Source: Aspergillus flavus
Lineage: Eukaryota > Ascomycota > Eurotiomycetes > Eurotiales > Aspergillaceae
Length of the DNA stretch: 64,000 nucleotides
Direction of reading: 5' to 3'
Assembly: GCF_009017415.1 (NCBI RefSeq)
Contig: NC_092404.1
Coordinates: forward strand, 1,922,001-1,986,000
This document shows, one piece after another, positions 1-11,020 of the stretch. Every line of letters starts with the position of its first letter. Positions within the stretch are counted from its first letter, which is position 1. The notes beneath the pieces were generated by a model. It worked only from the letters and a program-made list of their open reading frames with translations, searched no databases and was not told the origin of the DNA. The translations under genes and the position numbers were made by a program.

Positions 1-317
1 GTGTCTGTAGGGATCTAAAAAAGCCACATCGTCCATGTATTGGCCTCCTGTTGTATTATACGAAAGAGCGCGTTGAATCACTGGGACAGGTTCGCTGGGA
101 CCGTGACCTCACGTACGACGTTCTTGCACCCATCAATCTCGAAATAGGTAACATAAATGGGAAGGATTACATCAAGGGCGTTCAGAGAGACACAGCCTGC
201 ACTCAGCTGGATTCTGAAGTTGGTGTATGGCAGAAAATACCCCAGCATGGGACCCTTGTTTGGTGGTTCGGCAATCTTGGGGACAAGGTTGCTTTATATA
301 ACGATCCAGTGAGCTGA
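1..317 (+). CDS. 3' end of an uncharacterised fungal protein (5' truncated by the window)
   Basis: The reading frame is open from base 3 to the TGA at 315-317 with no start inside the window, so this is the last ~104 codons of a gene beginning upstream. The peptide has the look of a C-terminal segment common in Aspergillus hypothetical proteins: a 'CIGLLLYY' strand, then 'ESLGQVRWD', a central 'GKDYIKGVQ', and a 'GTLVWWFG' motif close to the end. I recognise the segment type from memory but know of no assigned function. There is no downstream partner; a small gene on the opposite strand ends 185 bases further on. Confidence is moderate that it is coding and low for any role. Confidence 0.55.
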   Translation, partial: VCRDLKKPHRPCIGLLLYYTKERVESLGQVRWDRDLTYDVLAPINLEIGNINGKDYIKGVQRDTACTQLDSEVGVWQKIPQHGTLVWWFGNLGDKVALYNDPVS

Positions 318-501
318 GTGTTCAAGAATATAGCATTCAGAATCTCTAACTCTGTATACTATTGATTGTCTCCGTCTTAATTAACATCCAATATTCTCAC
401 GGGCCCTCCAAACATGAACAGTGTCACAAGCTCTAGTTGCTCAGCGTATAAGGCTTAACGTTTCTCATCAGATTGGCTGCTTTGAGATGCCTTGCCTCGG
501 A

Positions 502-969
502 TTAGTGAAGCTCGATGTAGTCACCCCGTTCTGCGAGGCTTTCAGGACCAAAAAGGGCTGTAAGGTAATCCATCCCACGTTCGTACTTCCATGCTCTCCC
601 TTTCGTACCGAAAGAAGTGATGGCGTACACGAACTCCAGCTCCGCGTTTTCCGGTTTCCCATGCAAGCCTCTATCGCTTGATGCTCGGCCTCTTCAACAT
701 CCTGAGGTGTTGCATCCCCCGCCTCTGCCTCGTGGAAGGCGAGAATCGCAACTCTATGGGCTCCGGCCAGATACTTGATCGTGATACCTACCCGTCGACG
801 ACCACTGCCTTCCGGAGGAGACTCTGACATGACCACCCAATCCTTCTCCCAGAAAATATGCTTGGTCCATAGCTGGGGTCCAGACGGCAACGACCCTCCA
901 TTCATTTGTTGGGTTTCTCTGGGCGTCTTCCCATAACGCGAGCAACATATCGTCGGTGATAAGAGACAT
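502..969 (-). pseudogene. Small conserved fungal protein, ~155 codons, with two compensating frame shifts
   Basis: Translation from the ATG at 969 starts 'MSLITDDMLLALWEDAQ' and runs in one frame to about 855. It then continues sensibly only in the next frame ('EKDWVVMSESPPEG' to 'EEAEHQAIEACMG', about 855-645), and finally returns to the first frame for the end ('AITSFGTKGRAW' to 'RGDYIEL', stop at 502-504). The two breaks lie at short runs of identical bases (GGG near 855, AAA near 645) and cancel each other, so both outer thirds share a frame. This can be a pseudogene with one insertion and one deletion, or two sequencing errors. No intron with GT...AG ends explains either shift. I recognise the protein type as a short conserved Aspergillus hypothetical but know no function. 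Confidence 0.55.
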
Positions 970-3368
970 TGTGGATCCTGCAATGGTCAGTATGGGAAAG
1001 CGAACATGTCCTGTTGTATGGTGTGGTGGTTGCACATGCCTGGAATCAAATGCCAAATGCTTTCAAGGGGTAATGGCCTGAGGGTTTGAACGAATCTAGA
1101 GCTAAGCTCAGACAAACAGTGTGAAAATCTGCCCGGGAGCTTGCTAATGATGCGTGGTGATGGAGTAAATTTCAACACAGAAGAACGGTGTTCATTTATC
1201 GGTTCACAACCCAACACGCTTTGACCTCTCTCACCTGCATCGTGAGTCGTCACGGAGCCTCATATAGCCATTGGGAAATGTGCTGATCTGCCGCCTGTGC
1301 GAAATCAGATCTCCCGTGGTTGGTAGATAAAGCCTCATTATGTTGAATGCATGGTGCTATGATGCCGCAAGGGGAAAAATGTGCGATAAGCGCTCAGGTA
1401 GCCATCCGCTGGGAGAGTTCGTTTCTGTAGACTGAACTCTCTTCTCTGATAATTGGATTGGAGGATCCCACGATGCAGCGCAAGGCTGACACCAATACAT
1501 GTTGGTTGGGGGTAAAATTTAGATGAACCTGCTGGAGGAGCACCCGATACAGTGTGTCGAAACTTCCTAGGTGCTCTCCGAATACATTCTATTCCGGATC
1601 TTTCACACCGTGTACATTTCAGGTTGCCATAATTGCCAGATTGTTATAATTAGCGCTTTGCCTTACCTCCCTCACATAGCTGGAAGTAACCGGGACGTAC
1701 ATTTGACATGATGCTCTGTCTGGCTGAGTAGGGAATGTCTAGAACAAGCGGATGTGGAATCACATAATTCGACAGCTCTCACTGATGCGTATATGTCAGC
1801 AATTGACAAGGCAGAGTGAGTAGATTACAATAAGAGGGACTCACCAGGGGATTTGTCTCGGCGGCATAGTATAAAATTGGTGTTATGATCTCTCAATGAG
1901 AGAAGTTGTAGTTAAGTGACTGTTCTGGGAGTTCAAACGCCGATATTGACCTCCGTCGGGTGAAGCTTCGCCGGTTTACCCCGCATGGAGTTATGTGCCT
2001 TTTCCTTCACGGAGATGTTTCCCTCTTCCTATTCTCATAGGTAAAATGATCGACCTTCGTGCCATTACATATAGCTCGAATTACGACAATCAAGGACGTC
2101 TGTGCATTCCCTACACATCGGATCTGGGCCATCTGGGGTTATGTGAGATTATACATCGGTATTCCCCCGCCTCCACAGATGCCATCTCCACTTATTAGCC
2201 TACCTGGTAATGCCAGATTCATGCAGCTAAAGCAGAAAAATTAAGAGAAAGAGAAACAGAAAATATGAAAAAGCCATAAGGGAGAGAAAAAGAGAGAGGG
2301 TGGAAGGTAGAGACAAGGTCAGAAAATACAATCGGCGACTTGGATTGAGCATGGACCACTGATCTCAACCGAGTTAACATGCATGCCTGATCTGAGGTTG
2401 CCATTTGCAGCAGAGAGATCGGGATCTAAGATTCCCGAATGGTACCATATCGTGATAGAACTCAAACTCAAGGAACTGAGATACCGATGGATTGCGAGGG
2501 GAATCCGGAACGAACAAGAGGTATTTGGTTCGACGCTCTGTTGGGCACCCATGCATTCCTCTGACTAGCATTGTATCAGACACATACGTTCCAAGCAGGT
2601 GGATCTCATACATGGGCATCGTCATCTTGCAGCCCATGATATGGACGAATCAACTGTATCAGAAGGGGGCCTATCCCAGTGGGGTTAATACCCTAGTCTG
2701 AGGATGGTTGCTGCACTCAGTCTTACAACGCTATTGTGTATGTTTAACTATCGTGCGAGCTGAGCCTAATCTTGCTGGAGACAGGGATTATCACAAAAAT
2801 AGGAAAAAGAGTTCGCAAAGGCTGTGGGCCAATCATCGCTGAATTAGCTATGGAACCTTATCGTCAGCAAACAACTCGCTGTCAGCCTCATGGTGGAGGA
2901 GGACCCAAGCCTCCCTCCTCTTGATGTTAAGTTATTTTCTTCAAGCTGGTGGAGAATCCAGTTACAACAGTCGCCCTTGGGTGTCCTCTCTGTAGCCCAA
3001 GATACAGGGTCTTTCCTTTTCATCTTGCGTCAGATTCGATATTAAGCGAATGACGGCCTGGCTTGCCAGACTCGAAACCATGGTCTCATTGGGCAGACAG
3101 CAGTCCAGGGCGGCGTATCAAAGACAGCCACACACCTCTCCAACACGAGGCTCAGTTTCCTTTAGGCAATGACAATAGCGAGGGGAACACTGAGGAACAC
3201 AATATTTGACGATTAAAATGGAATAAAAGCATATATAGATATGCCAACCCCACTGGGTGAGATCAAATTCTTCATAGCGGGAGATCTACCTGATTTTTGA
3301 TCTGATCTGCAGACCTTCTCTATGCTATAGTCGAGGAGGCCTTACCTCCGACCATTGTCTTTGTTATC
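970..3368. other. Intergenic region without a recognisable gene
   Basis: No frame here shows protein-family features or plausible splicing. A purine-rich tract (GA-rich, about 2236-2320) is the only obvious composition feature. It includes the promoter of the ankyrin gene that starts at 3369. Confidence 0.5.
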
Positions 3369-5963
3369 ATGTCTCCCTCATCGAGGGACAGGCTTCTCCC
3401 GTCCATTCAGGCGCTGTTGCACAGTTGTACCAGGGCCACTATACTAGCCTCCGAGGTGCAATTCGAGGAAGATTTAAGCACGTCGCAGGATCAAACTCTC
3501 GCCGTCCTCATCAGCTTGGATCTTGAGATAAAGCGCCTGCTCCGGCAGATCCTGCAGCCGATAAAACTGTCAATCCCCCTCTTCACGTCCGCCCTCTTGG
3601 GTTCTACCTGGGCACTTGACCTATTTGAGCGGCGGTTGCAATTGTACCGACTCTCCAGTTACGGCAGACAGTATGTCTCTAACTCGTGGACCCCACTTAT
3701 TGAGACGCTACAACAATATACCATGAATCTCCAAATATTGACTGGCACTTCGGATTCGGATTCGTAAGTCACCGGGTGCGTGAATGATGCCAATTTCGTG
3801 GCTGACTTAGGTCTACGATATAGTCTTGACGCCGTTTCCGATGATCGTTCGCTTCAAAGATTGTTCGAGAGCCAAAATAACGACGTGCAACAGGAACTGG
3901 AAGCTCAAATTCGATATGAAGGGCAACAGTGGGATGGTTCTCTTGACACACCAGGCTATCTAGACGTACAGCAGGAGTACCCGCCATCCACCTATGCTAC
4001 CCCACCAAGCAGTATCATTGATGGAGATATCCATGACGACCTTCCAGCCATTCCTGGACCTCCTCTCCAAGCTCCAAATCACTTATCCAAGGAACAACAC
4101 TATCAAGCTGCTGCAGAGCATGGTCGGGAGAAGGAGCGTGCGAAGATCTACGAAACTCTGAAAACTGTCTGGCTACCCGAGCGTGAAGCCCCGGAAAAGC
4201 GATGGAGCCACCTGGTACGCGCAATTAAATTGGACTCCGTGGATGGCGTCAACCTCCTTCTTGATCTGGGTATGGATGTGAATCAAAGGTGCGAGAACAA
4301 TTTGCCGTTGTGTCTGGCAGCCAAGCATGGACGTGACAGAATAGTGGAAACCCTCTTAGAACGAGGGGCGGAGATTGAGAAGCGAAGTGATTACGGCAGC
4401 ACCGCGCTCCTGTCTGCGGCTGGAGCTGGCCATGTTTCTACCATCGCCCTTCTGCTGAATAGGAAAGCAAACACAGAAGCTAGAAGTACTTCGCCTTTTC
4501 ATATGGGATATACACCGTTAATGAGGGCGGTGAAATCCGGCCATATGCGTGCGATCCAAGTGCTTGTCGAGGGACGTGCGTGTGTTGCGACCCAGAGTGA
4601 CGCAGGGGAGTCTTTGTTACACGTTGCCCTACAGGACGGCCGTAAAGAGATCATCGAAGAGGTTTTTAGGCTGAAACCTCCCATTGGGATTGCGGACAGG
4701 AATGGTAACACGGAGTTGCATGTCGCCGCCACGCAGGGTTTAGTTGACGCATCTAGGCGACTCGTGGGGCAGATGAGGAGTCTTGTACGAACAGCAAATC
4801 ATAAACAGGAGATACCATTGCACTGTGCAGTGATTGCTGGAAGACGCGAATTAGTTAAGCTGCTTCTCAGTGAAGGAGCGTCGGTTGAGTGGCCAGACAA
4901 AAATGGGAAAACCCCATTGCATCTCGCCGTGGAAGCAGAGTATCAGGAGATCGTTCGGCTGCTCCTCAACGCGAATGCGTCCCCATGTACGGTAGACCGA
5001 GACGGAAAGACTCCAATCCACTATGCCGTCGATTTGTCCAATAAAGACATTGTGCAGCTACTCGCGGAAAATATGCCTGAGGACCGGAACGAAGAAACGC
5101 CCCTTCACTACGCTGTGAAGTCCCTGAATGTTGAGATTGTGCGTGTGCTGCTGTTGCACAAGGCGAAAGCTAACTGCAAGGATAGGGCTGGTAAGGTACC
5201 GCTCGAATATGTTATGGAACTGCCCCTATCGGAAGAGGAGACTGCCATCCATCTCATTCAGGAGTTCTTACGGTCCCATGAAAAGGGACAGTCGTTCACA
5301 AGGAAGTATGGGTTTCCTGCACTATCTCAGGCAGCAAGAGAAGGCAGGGTGCCAGTCCTTCAAACGTTTTGTCAGCACGATCCGGGTCTCGCCAACGAGA
5401 TTCCACCTGCGGACTCCGGTTTCGAGCCCCCCTTGCATGAGGCTATCAAAATGGGCCACAGTAAATCAACTGAAATGCTCTGCCGTTTACCAGACATAGA
5501 CAAGAATATTCTTGACCATGAGGGGAACACACCACTCCACCAAGCCATAAGAAACCGGCGAGCCAGTCCGGGGTTGCTGGCTATGTTAATACGCTACGGA
5601 GCAGACAAGGATCGTCCTCATGCGACAACGGGTTTGCCGCCGCTTCATTTTGCCGTTCAATTGCAAAGCCTAAATGAGGTCAAAGAGCTTCTGACCGCCA
5701 AAGCAGATCCTGAAAAGCGTATAGAAGGAGAGCAATGCTCCTGTTGCAAGGATGACGAGAGACATGCCGACATGGACTCACATTGTGTCTTGCAGGCGAT
5801 TCCCGTTCAGAACCGGACGCACGACTATCCTTTGATTAAACAAGCCCTGTCTCAAGCCATCCTAAGATCGGATCGTCCTAGATCTGTGTCGGCGCATGGT
5901 AACACGAAAAGAACCAAGAGAAGTTTGTACCGAATCGGTCCGCATATTTACATTGCGGCATGA
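3369..5963 (+). CDS. Ankyrin-repeat protein with an N-terminal helical domain
   Basis: Two exons, 3369-3763 and 3824-5963, join in frame across a 60-nt intron (GTAAGT donor, CTGAC branch-like site, TATAG acceptor), giving 844 residues. Residues 1-132 are helical with no repeats and resemble the N-terminal signalling-type domains seen on fungal STAND/ankyrin proteins; that is inference. A linker with a short Pro-rich stretch follows. From roughly residue 280 onward about ten to twelve ankyrin repeats can be read, with repeated 'GKTPLHLAV', 'GNTPLHQAI' and 'ETPLHYAV' cores. A Cys-rich patch ('CSCCKDDE') lies near the C-terminus. Ankyrin arrays bind protein partners; the partner here is unknown. 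The gene stands alone, with the oxidoreductase downstream transcribed toward it. Confidence 0.8.
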
Positions 5964-6178
5964 GAAGCACGTGCATCGATGGTGTGAAGTGTAGTATATG
6001 TTTCTATGAATAACAGTTCGTGACATACGAGAGATAGGGTCATGTTCTTCCTACTACGTATCATTAATAACACTCTATTCTTTTCTCAAACATCCATAGT
6101 TCCCAACAGTCGGTCCCCAAAGGCGTCCAGACCTTGAGATAAGACCGAACTAGTCCAGGGGCTTCTACACGATAGCCA

Positions 6179-7300
6179 TCATACATCGACAGGATATCTC
6201 ATTCCACCCTGCCGACGAATCTCATCCATAATTTCCATAACGCGAAGAGTCTCCGACCACGGCATGAGCTCATTCTGCTTCCTGCCCGCCAGTACATCCA
6301 ATGCCGTATTATCCGCCTCATAGATATACCCCCGCCCAATGCGCGGAAAATCAAACTTCTTGCCTCCTTTCTCCGCCGCATTCTTCTCATAAACCGTAAA
6401 TGAAAGGGGCATAGAAGCAGCCGGACCCTCAACATCAATATATCCCTTCGTCCCCTGAATGCGGGCAATATGAACCGGATCCCCAGGCATCATCGTCGTA
6501 GAGCTAACGATACCCTGCCTCCCAGAAGAAAGATACCTCAACAGCACCCCAGTCGTAACCTCCACGCCATGAAGATGCGTCTGAGTCGCCAACACCTGCG
6601 GAAGCTCCGACGCCCCAGGCGACTTCGGATCCAGAGTAAGCATAGCCCAAGTGAGGGCATAAACACCCAGATCAAGCAGCGAGCCCGCTCCCAGCGCCGG
6701 ATCCCTGTACCGCGATGTCGGGGGTAAACTGGGGATATCGACGTCGAGGGCGAAATCCACGATCGTCCGAAAGACATCTCCAATCACCTTCTCCTCGTAG
6801 AGGAGTCTGCGTAGCTCGTGCACGAGCGGACGGTGGCGCAGCCACATTGCTTCGTGGACGTAGACGTTCTTTTCGGCTGCGGCGGCGAACACTTCCCTTG
6901 CTTCTGCGGCGTTCAGGGTGAAGGCTTTTTCGCAGAGGATGGGCTTGCCCGCGCGGATGGCGTCTAGGCAGTTTCGTTTGTGGAATGAGTGCGGGGTGCC
7001 GATGTAGACTACGTCTACGTTTGGGTCGTTGTAGACTTCTTCGTAGGAGGCGTAGATTGTAGGCGTGCTTTGGGGACAGTACTTGGCTGCGAACTGTTGG
7101 CCTTTTTCGAGGGCTGAGGAGCCGATGGCTTGTACTATGTGTTTGACTTTGGGGGTTTCCTGGGGTGTCACTAGGTCTTCGACGAACCAGGATGAAATCA
7201 GACCCGTGGCTGGAGGGGATTGTTAGCTTGGTGTTCGTCTATTGTAGAGGGTGAAAGGCTGACTGATAATTCCCCACCGGATGGAAGGGAGTTCGGACAT
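6179..7300 (-). CDS. Gfo/Idh/MocA-family NAD(P)-dependent oxidoreductase (dihydrodiol/xylose dehydrogenase type)
   Basis: Exon 1 is 7300-7264 and exon 2 is 7209-6179. The 54-nt intron (GTCAGC...CCAG) splits the Rossmann start, so the 'RWGII' strand is on exon 1 and 'TGLIS' on exon 2. Joining them gives 355 residues, the usual length of the family. The second half of the nucleotide-binding domain has 'VDVVYIGTPHSFH' and 'GKPILCEKAFTLN', the EKP-like lysine motif of this family. The C-terminal half is the alpha/beta dimerisation and substrate domain, with 'GAGSLLDLGVYAL'. Fungal members oxidise sugars or trans-dihydrodiols with NADP+ in the cytosol; the substrate cannot be read from sequence. 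The first exon is only 37 bases and would be missed by simple ORF calling. Confidence 0.85.
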
Positions 7301-7632
7301 GGCTGGTAATTCGTAATGTAAGTGTGATTTAGTAGGTGATTGTTGAATGTGGTGTCTCTCGCTGGAAGCTGGTTTATAACCTGAGGCCGGAAATTGATTT
7401 CCATTGCCGTTCTTACTTATCGAAACTAGAAATACCACCAATTATACGTGGAGTCTCAAGTCACGAGTTTAAAGCCACAAGTCTAACCAGAGAAGGGAAA
7501 TTCAAACCCCGTCCCATAGGATCCGCTATATCTATATGAACCCAGGGTGCATAAAACAATAGTCTTCAAATTAGGATTCTTTTGTCTTCGTGTACTGTAC
7601 AGAGTTAAACCTGGCGAGACATATCGTATTAT
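7301..7632. other. Intergenic spacer
   Basis: Holds the promoter of the oxidoreductase that starts at 7300 and the 3' side of the P450 relic. No further structure seen. Confidence 0.4.
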
Positions 7633-7945
7633 CTAGACAGGCGTGACCGCAATCTTGACGCCATTTGAGTCCACAGGGCCCGCTCGCATGATAGGAACAT
7701 AGCCGTTAACGTCGCGGTTCTCAACTGCCTTAGAGCGCTGACAGAATCGCGCAACGACATAGTTGGCCTCAGTTGTGACTAACAGCTGAGCAGGATAATG
7801 TCTAGGACCACCACTGTGGGGTACGAAGTCCCAGTACGGACGAAGTCCAAACCATCGTTCCGATTTGAACTCATCGGCATCCTCACCCCACACGTCCTTA
7901 TCCCGATGCATGACGTTCTTGTTGACTTGAACCACATCGCTCTGT
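7633..7945 (-). pseudogene. C-terminal relic of a cytochrome P450 with the heme cysteine lost
   Basis: About 100 codons match the end of a P450 of the alkane/fatty-acid hydroxylase-like type. 'QVNKNVMHRDKDVWG' and 'EFKSERWFGLRPYW' correspond to the region before the heme loop. The heme loop reads 'GGPRHYPAQ', where the invariant thiolate cysteine is tyrosine, and the fragment ends with a normal C-terminal strand. Without the cysteine and without the first ~400 residues it cannot be a P450. The fragment follows directly after an MFS transporter fragment on the same strand, so a deletion has probably joined two neighbouring genes. Confidence 0.8.
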
Positions 7946-8421
7946 GAAGCCATACTGGCCACCGAAGACGAGAGGGAAGGTAGTGAAGCACAGGCATAGA
8001 TAGCTATAGACAACGGCGGCGTACAATGACAACAAAAGGACAATGGGAGACATGAGCATCTTAAGAGGGCGCCAGATGGAGAAAGCAAACAATTGACCTG
8101 GTGTTTTGCCAGTGTCTAGCGCCGAGCGCAAATCTGGGCTACCTGTCTCCCTTCGCAGACGCTCTGTCTTGCGCCTCAGTAGTACGTAGGGGTACTTACG
8201 AGAGCATTGTCATCATCGACACGATGGCAATTGCCACCGTTTTGTTCGCAGTCGACCAGTTCATGGGGGTTCTCTGGGTCGTCAGGACCATCAAAGTCCA
8301 CCACATTGGGGTCGTTCGCCTCTTTGGCCGACTGGTTCTCGCCATATGAGTGCTCAACATCGGTATTGAGATGGTGATGGGGCTTGTTGTCCGATGCATC
8401 TGGTTTCTCTGTGTCGGCCAT
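7946..8421 (-). pseudogene. Internally deleted relic of an MFS (DHA1-type) drug transporter
   Basis: The ATG at 8421 opens a hydrophilic N-terminus rich in His, Asp and Asn, ending 'FDGPDDPENP', the usual lead-in to 'NWS' before TM1 of DHA1 transporters. The TM1 stretch continues in another frame ('MNWSTANKTVAIAIVS') to about 8200. The next recognisable piece, from about 8195, is the cytoplasmic central loop ('VLLRRKTERLRRETG') and TM7 ('SPIVLLLSLYAAVVYSYL'). Roughly TM2-TM6 are missing. At 7946 the sequence passes straight into the P450 relic. Frame change, internal deletion and lost C-terminal half make it non-functional. Confidence 0.75.
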
Positions 8422-9310
8422 GGTAAACTATCGTAACTGCTATAATATTGGCGCAAGGCAATGCAGGAACTGGAAGCCCAACAGATATTCCACGATGGGT
8501 TCGAACGTACTGACAAGGGATTGCAGTCTCCAGTAATGATGATAGGTCTGAAAGACCCTGACCGAATATACCCCTAATGTGATATTATCCACCTGCCTAT
8601 TGCCAAAGCAACTGCCAATGCGTTGCAAAGGATGGACGAACAAATGTATAGGCGAAGGCTTTCATAGACAGCTATAGCAAGCTTGCTGCTCCGCGGACAG
8701 ATCAGTGCAGGGGTGCTATTGAATATTGCGAAGCGCTTATCTCCGCGGAAATTCCGTGGATGGATACAAGTATACCTGACTCGTATATTCTTCTATCTCC
8801 TGCGAGGAGTTGGAAACTTGCTATTATAAAATAGCTCCTCATGAATTATACAAAGAAACTCTTGCGGTCTAATTGAAAGACTGGTGATATTGTAAGGATA
8901 AGGTAGGAGAGCTACTATATAATGTACCTCGCCTGGCTGTGGTGCCTGTAGTTATCTGATCTTCAGATCTGATTAAATTGATATGATACTAATATCGTTC
9001 CCATAAGCACAGCCTATATAAAGATGCAGCTATGGAGCCTGTGGGACAGCTCGTGAGTGGTTCTGGAGAAGTGCACTGAGATCCTTCAAGTTTACAACTG
9101 ACGTCTCGTGGTAAGAAATTTTTGATGGAAAAGTATTGAACTAATAGAAATTATGCTTGGAATACTCCACTAGCGGTACCTTATTTTTGTTTATAGATCT
9201 AGTACCTTTAGCATTTATTATAGCATTCTCAGTTGAACATGTGCAAGTACCATATTAAGGTTAATCGGAGATAGACATTACGATCACTCGTAGTCTTCAC
9301 TGCCCTTTGG
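8422..9310. other. AT-rich intergenic region
   Basis: About 890 bases with no coding-like frame; AT-rich between 8820 and 9220. Confidence 0.45.
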
Positions 9311-11020
9311 CTAGCCAGAAATACGGCAACATGAATCCTCATCGGATCTTGTAGACAATCGACAATAGCACGAAGCAGTGATAGGAACATCCGCCTTGAG
9401 TAGGGCAGCATCGCGCTGGGTACGGATGAGCAAAGCTTCCGAAGTCTTCCCAGAGCGTACAAAGCATTCGTAAAGCCCATGTAAGCCCCAAACATTGTTG
9501 AGCCGCGCACGCCGGCGTGGCAACGTATCAGAAAAACCAAGATCCTCTCTATAAACGACCTCTGCTTCTGCAATATTATTTTGCTCCAGCAACAGAGCAC
9601 CAAGGGCGTGGCGTACCGGCTGCATCCAGGGAGGTGTATCAGTATAAGGCAACGAGTCTTCCAGTTGCACAGCTTTTCTTAAGTTAGAAAATGCTAGGTC
9701 ATAATTTCCTTTGCGATATTCAAGCTCCCCCTTTAACATGGCTGACGCGATACATAGGACATCAACTTCCTTGCTAGGCAGGCTATTGAGACGGGTTGCC
9801 GGCACTGCAGCCCGCGCAACTTCAAATTGGGCTAGGGCTGTCTCAGCTTCGTCAATACGGTCCAGAACGCCTAATGCAATTCCACGGGCATAGAGAAGCA
9901 TAGCGATAGTGGAACAGAAAAGCTCACGGTCTGATGGGAGCTCCAACTGCAGGATATCGTCCCACCGGCCGAATCGCACCAGGACATGTGCCAAAGCCCC
10001 GAGGTAGCTCTCTGCCCAGTCAGCCATAGGAGGAGATGACACAGATAGAACCTCGGGAGTAAGGATTTCCCAAAGATGCTTAGCAGCCGACAAAGCCTCG
10101 GCTTGATACCCAAGCATAATGGCTGCATATAATTTGGCATAAACGTTGTGTGCTCGATACATTATATAGAAGACGGAGCTTGACTCATTATTGGAGAAGT
10201 ATCGATTATCCGCCAACATAGCATCGTGATTTGAATGCATTGCACGGCAGTAATCACCACAGGCGATATCGATGTGAGTTGCCATATGCATCAGGTGGGA
10301 GCCATCGGGGACGAGGTGGCGCAGAGTGTCCGCGGCGGATAATGCCAGCTCGGGGAACGGGGACATCTCCATCAAGTGGATATACATATGGCAGAAAGCA
10401 GGATGGTTTTTGCCACTGTCCTTGGCCATAGCGGATTCCAGGACGGCGCGAGCTTCAGTTGTGCAGTTGCTGGTGGGTTTCCCTGTATCCAGATCCCACA
10501 GGTCTCGGGCTCTAGTGCAGACTAGTGCTTCGGCAAATAAAGCTACGACATCGAGGTCGTCTCTGTTTGACTCATATACCGATCGCATTGCGTTGGCGTA
10601 GGCGTGGTCTAACGGTGTCAAGTCACTCGGAATCTCAAGCGATGGAAACCGTGTTGAAAGAGCATCGCACAAGGCGCGCTCTACGGGGTCAGCCTTTCTG
10701 GCCAGCTGTATAGCTCGAGATAGCGCTGCTTTTGCTTTGGGTATGGTTTGTTCCAGGTCCAACCGGTCAAATCGAGACCAGGCTTTGTTATAATTAGGGC
10801 CTAATGCGTACGCTATTCCCCACCAGGCCATTGCACAACTCGGGGCGTATACTGTTGCTTTTTCAAAGCAACGTACCGCTTCTTCGTGATTGAAGGCGTA
10901 AGACCATTGAAGCCCTCGGTTGAACCATAGTTGGGCATCCGGTGACACAGTTGTTATCTGACGAGAATGTGTACCCAATTCATAGTACTCTTCTGAACGA
11001 GCGATCTGGGATGAGTCCAT
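9311..11020 (-). CDS. TPR-repeat protein
   Basis: Single exon. The frame is open to 11185, but homology-like sequence begins near the Met at 11020 ('MDSSQIARSEEYYELG'); the 55 residues before it look unrelated, so I choose 11020 (569 residues). Helix-turn-helix repeats start with 'AQLWFNRGLQWSYAF' and 'AVRCFEKATVYAP', typical TPR signatures. The middle holds conserved His-rich helices ('CHMYIHLMEM', 'HLMHMATHID'). More TPR-like helices follow near residues 430-500. TPR arrays are protein-binding scaffolds; this large fungal TPR family has no role I can name. It lies downstream of the Zn2Cys6 gene on the same strand, 900 bases away, so it is probably a separate transcript. Confidence 0.8.
   Translation of the reverse strand: MDSSQIARSEEYYELGTHSRQITTVSPDAQLWFNRGLQWSYAFNHEEAVRCFEKATVYAPSCAMAWWGIAYALGPNYNKAWSRFDRLDLEQTIPKAKAALSRAIQLARKADPVERALCDALSTRFPSLEIPSDLTPLDHAYANAMRSVYESNRDDLDVVALFAEALVCTRARDLWDLDTGKPTSNCTTEARAVLESAMAKDSGKNHPAFCHMYIHLMEMSPFPELALSAADTLRHLVPDGSHLMHMATHIDIACGDYCRAMHSNHDAMLADNRYFSNNESSSVFYIMYRAHNVYAKLYAAIMLGYQAEALSAAKHLWEILTPEVLSVSSPPMADWAESYLGALAHVLVRFGRWDDILQLELPSDRELFCSTIAMLLYARGIALGVLDRIDEAETALAQFEVARAAVPATRLNSLPSKEVDVLCIASAMLKGELEYRKGNYDLAFSNLRKAVQLEDSLPYTDTPPWMQPVRHALGALLLEQNNIAEAEVVYREDLGFSDTLPRRRARLNNVWGLHGLYECFVRSGKTSEALLIRTQRDAALLKADVPITASCYCRLSTRSDEDSCCRISG

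Noticed and set aside
5128..5499. 123-codon ORF in another frame
   Set aside because: It lies inside the ankyrin gene and has the Cys/Arg-rich look of an out-of-frame shadow.
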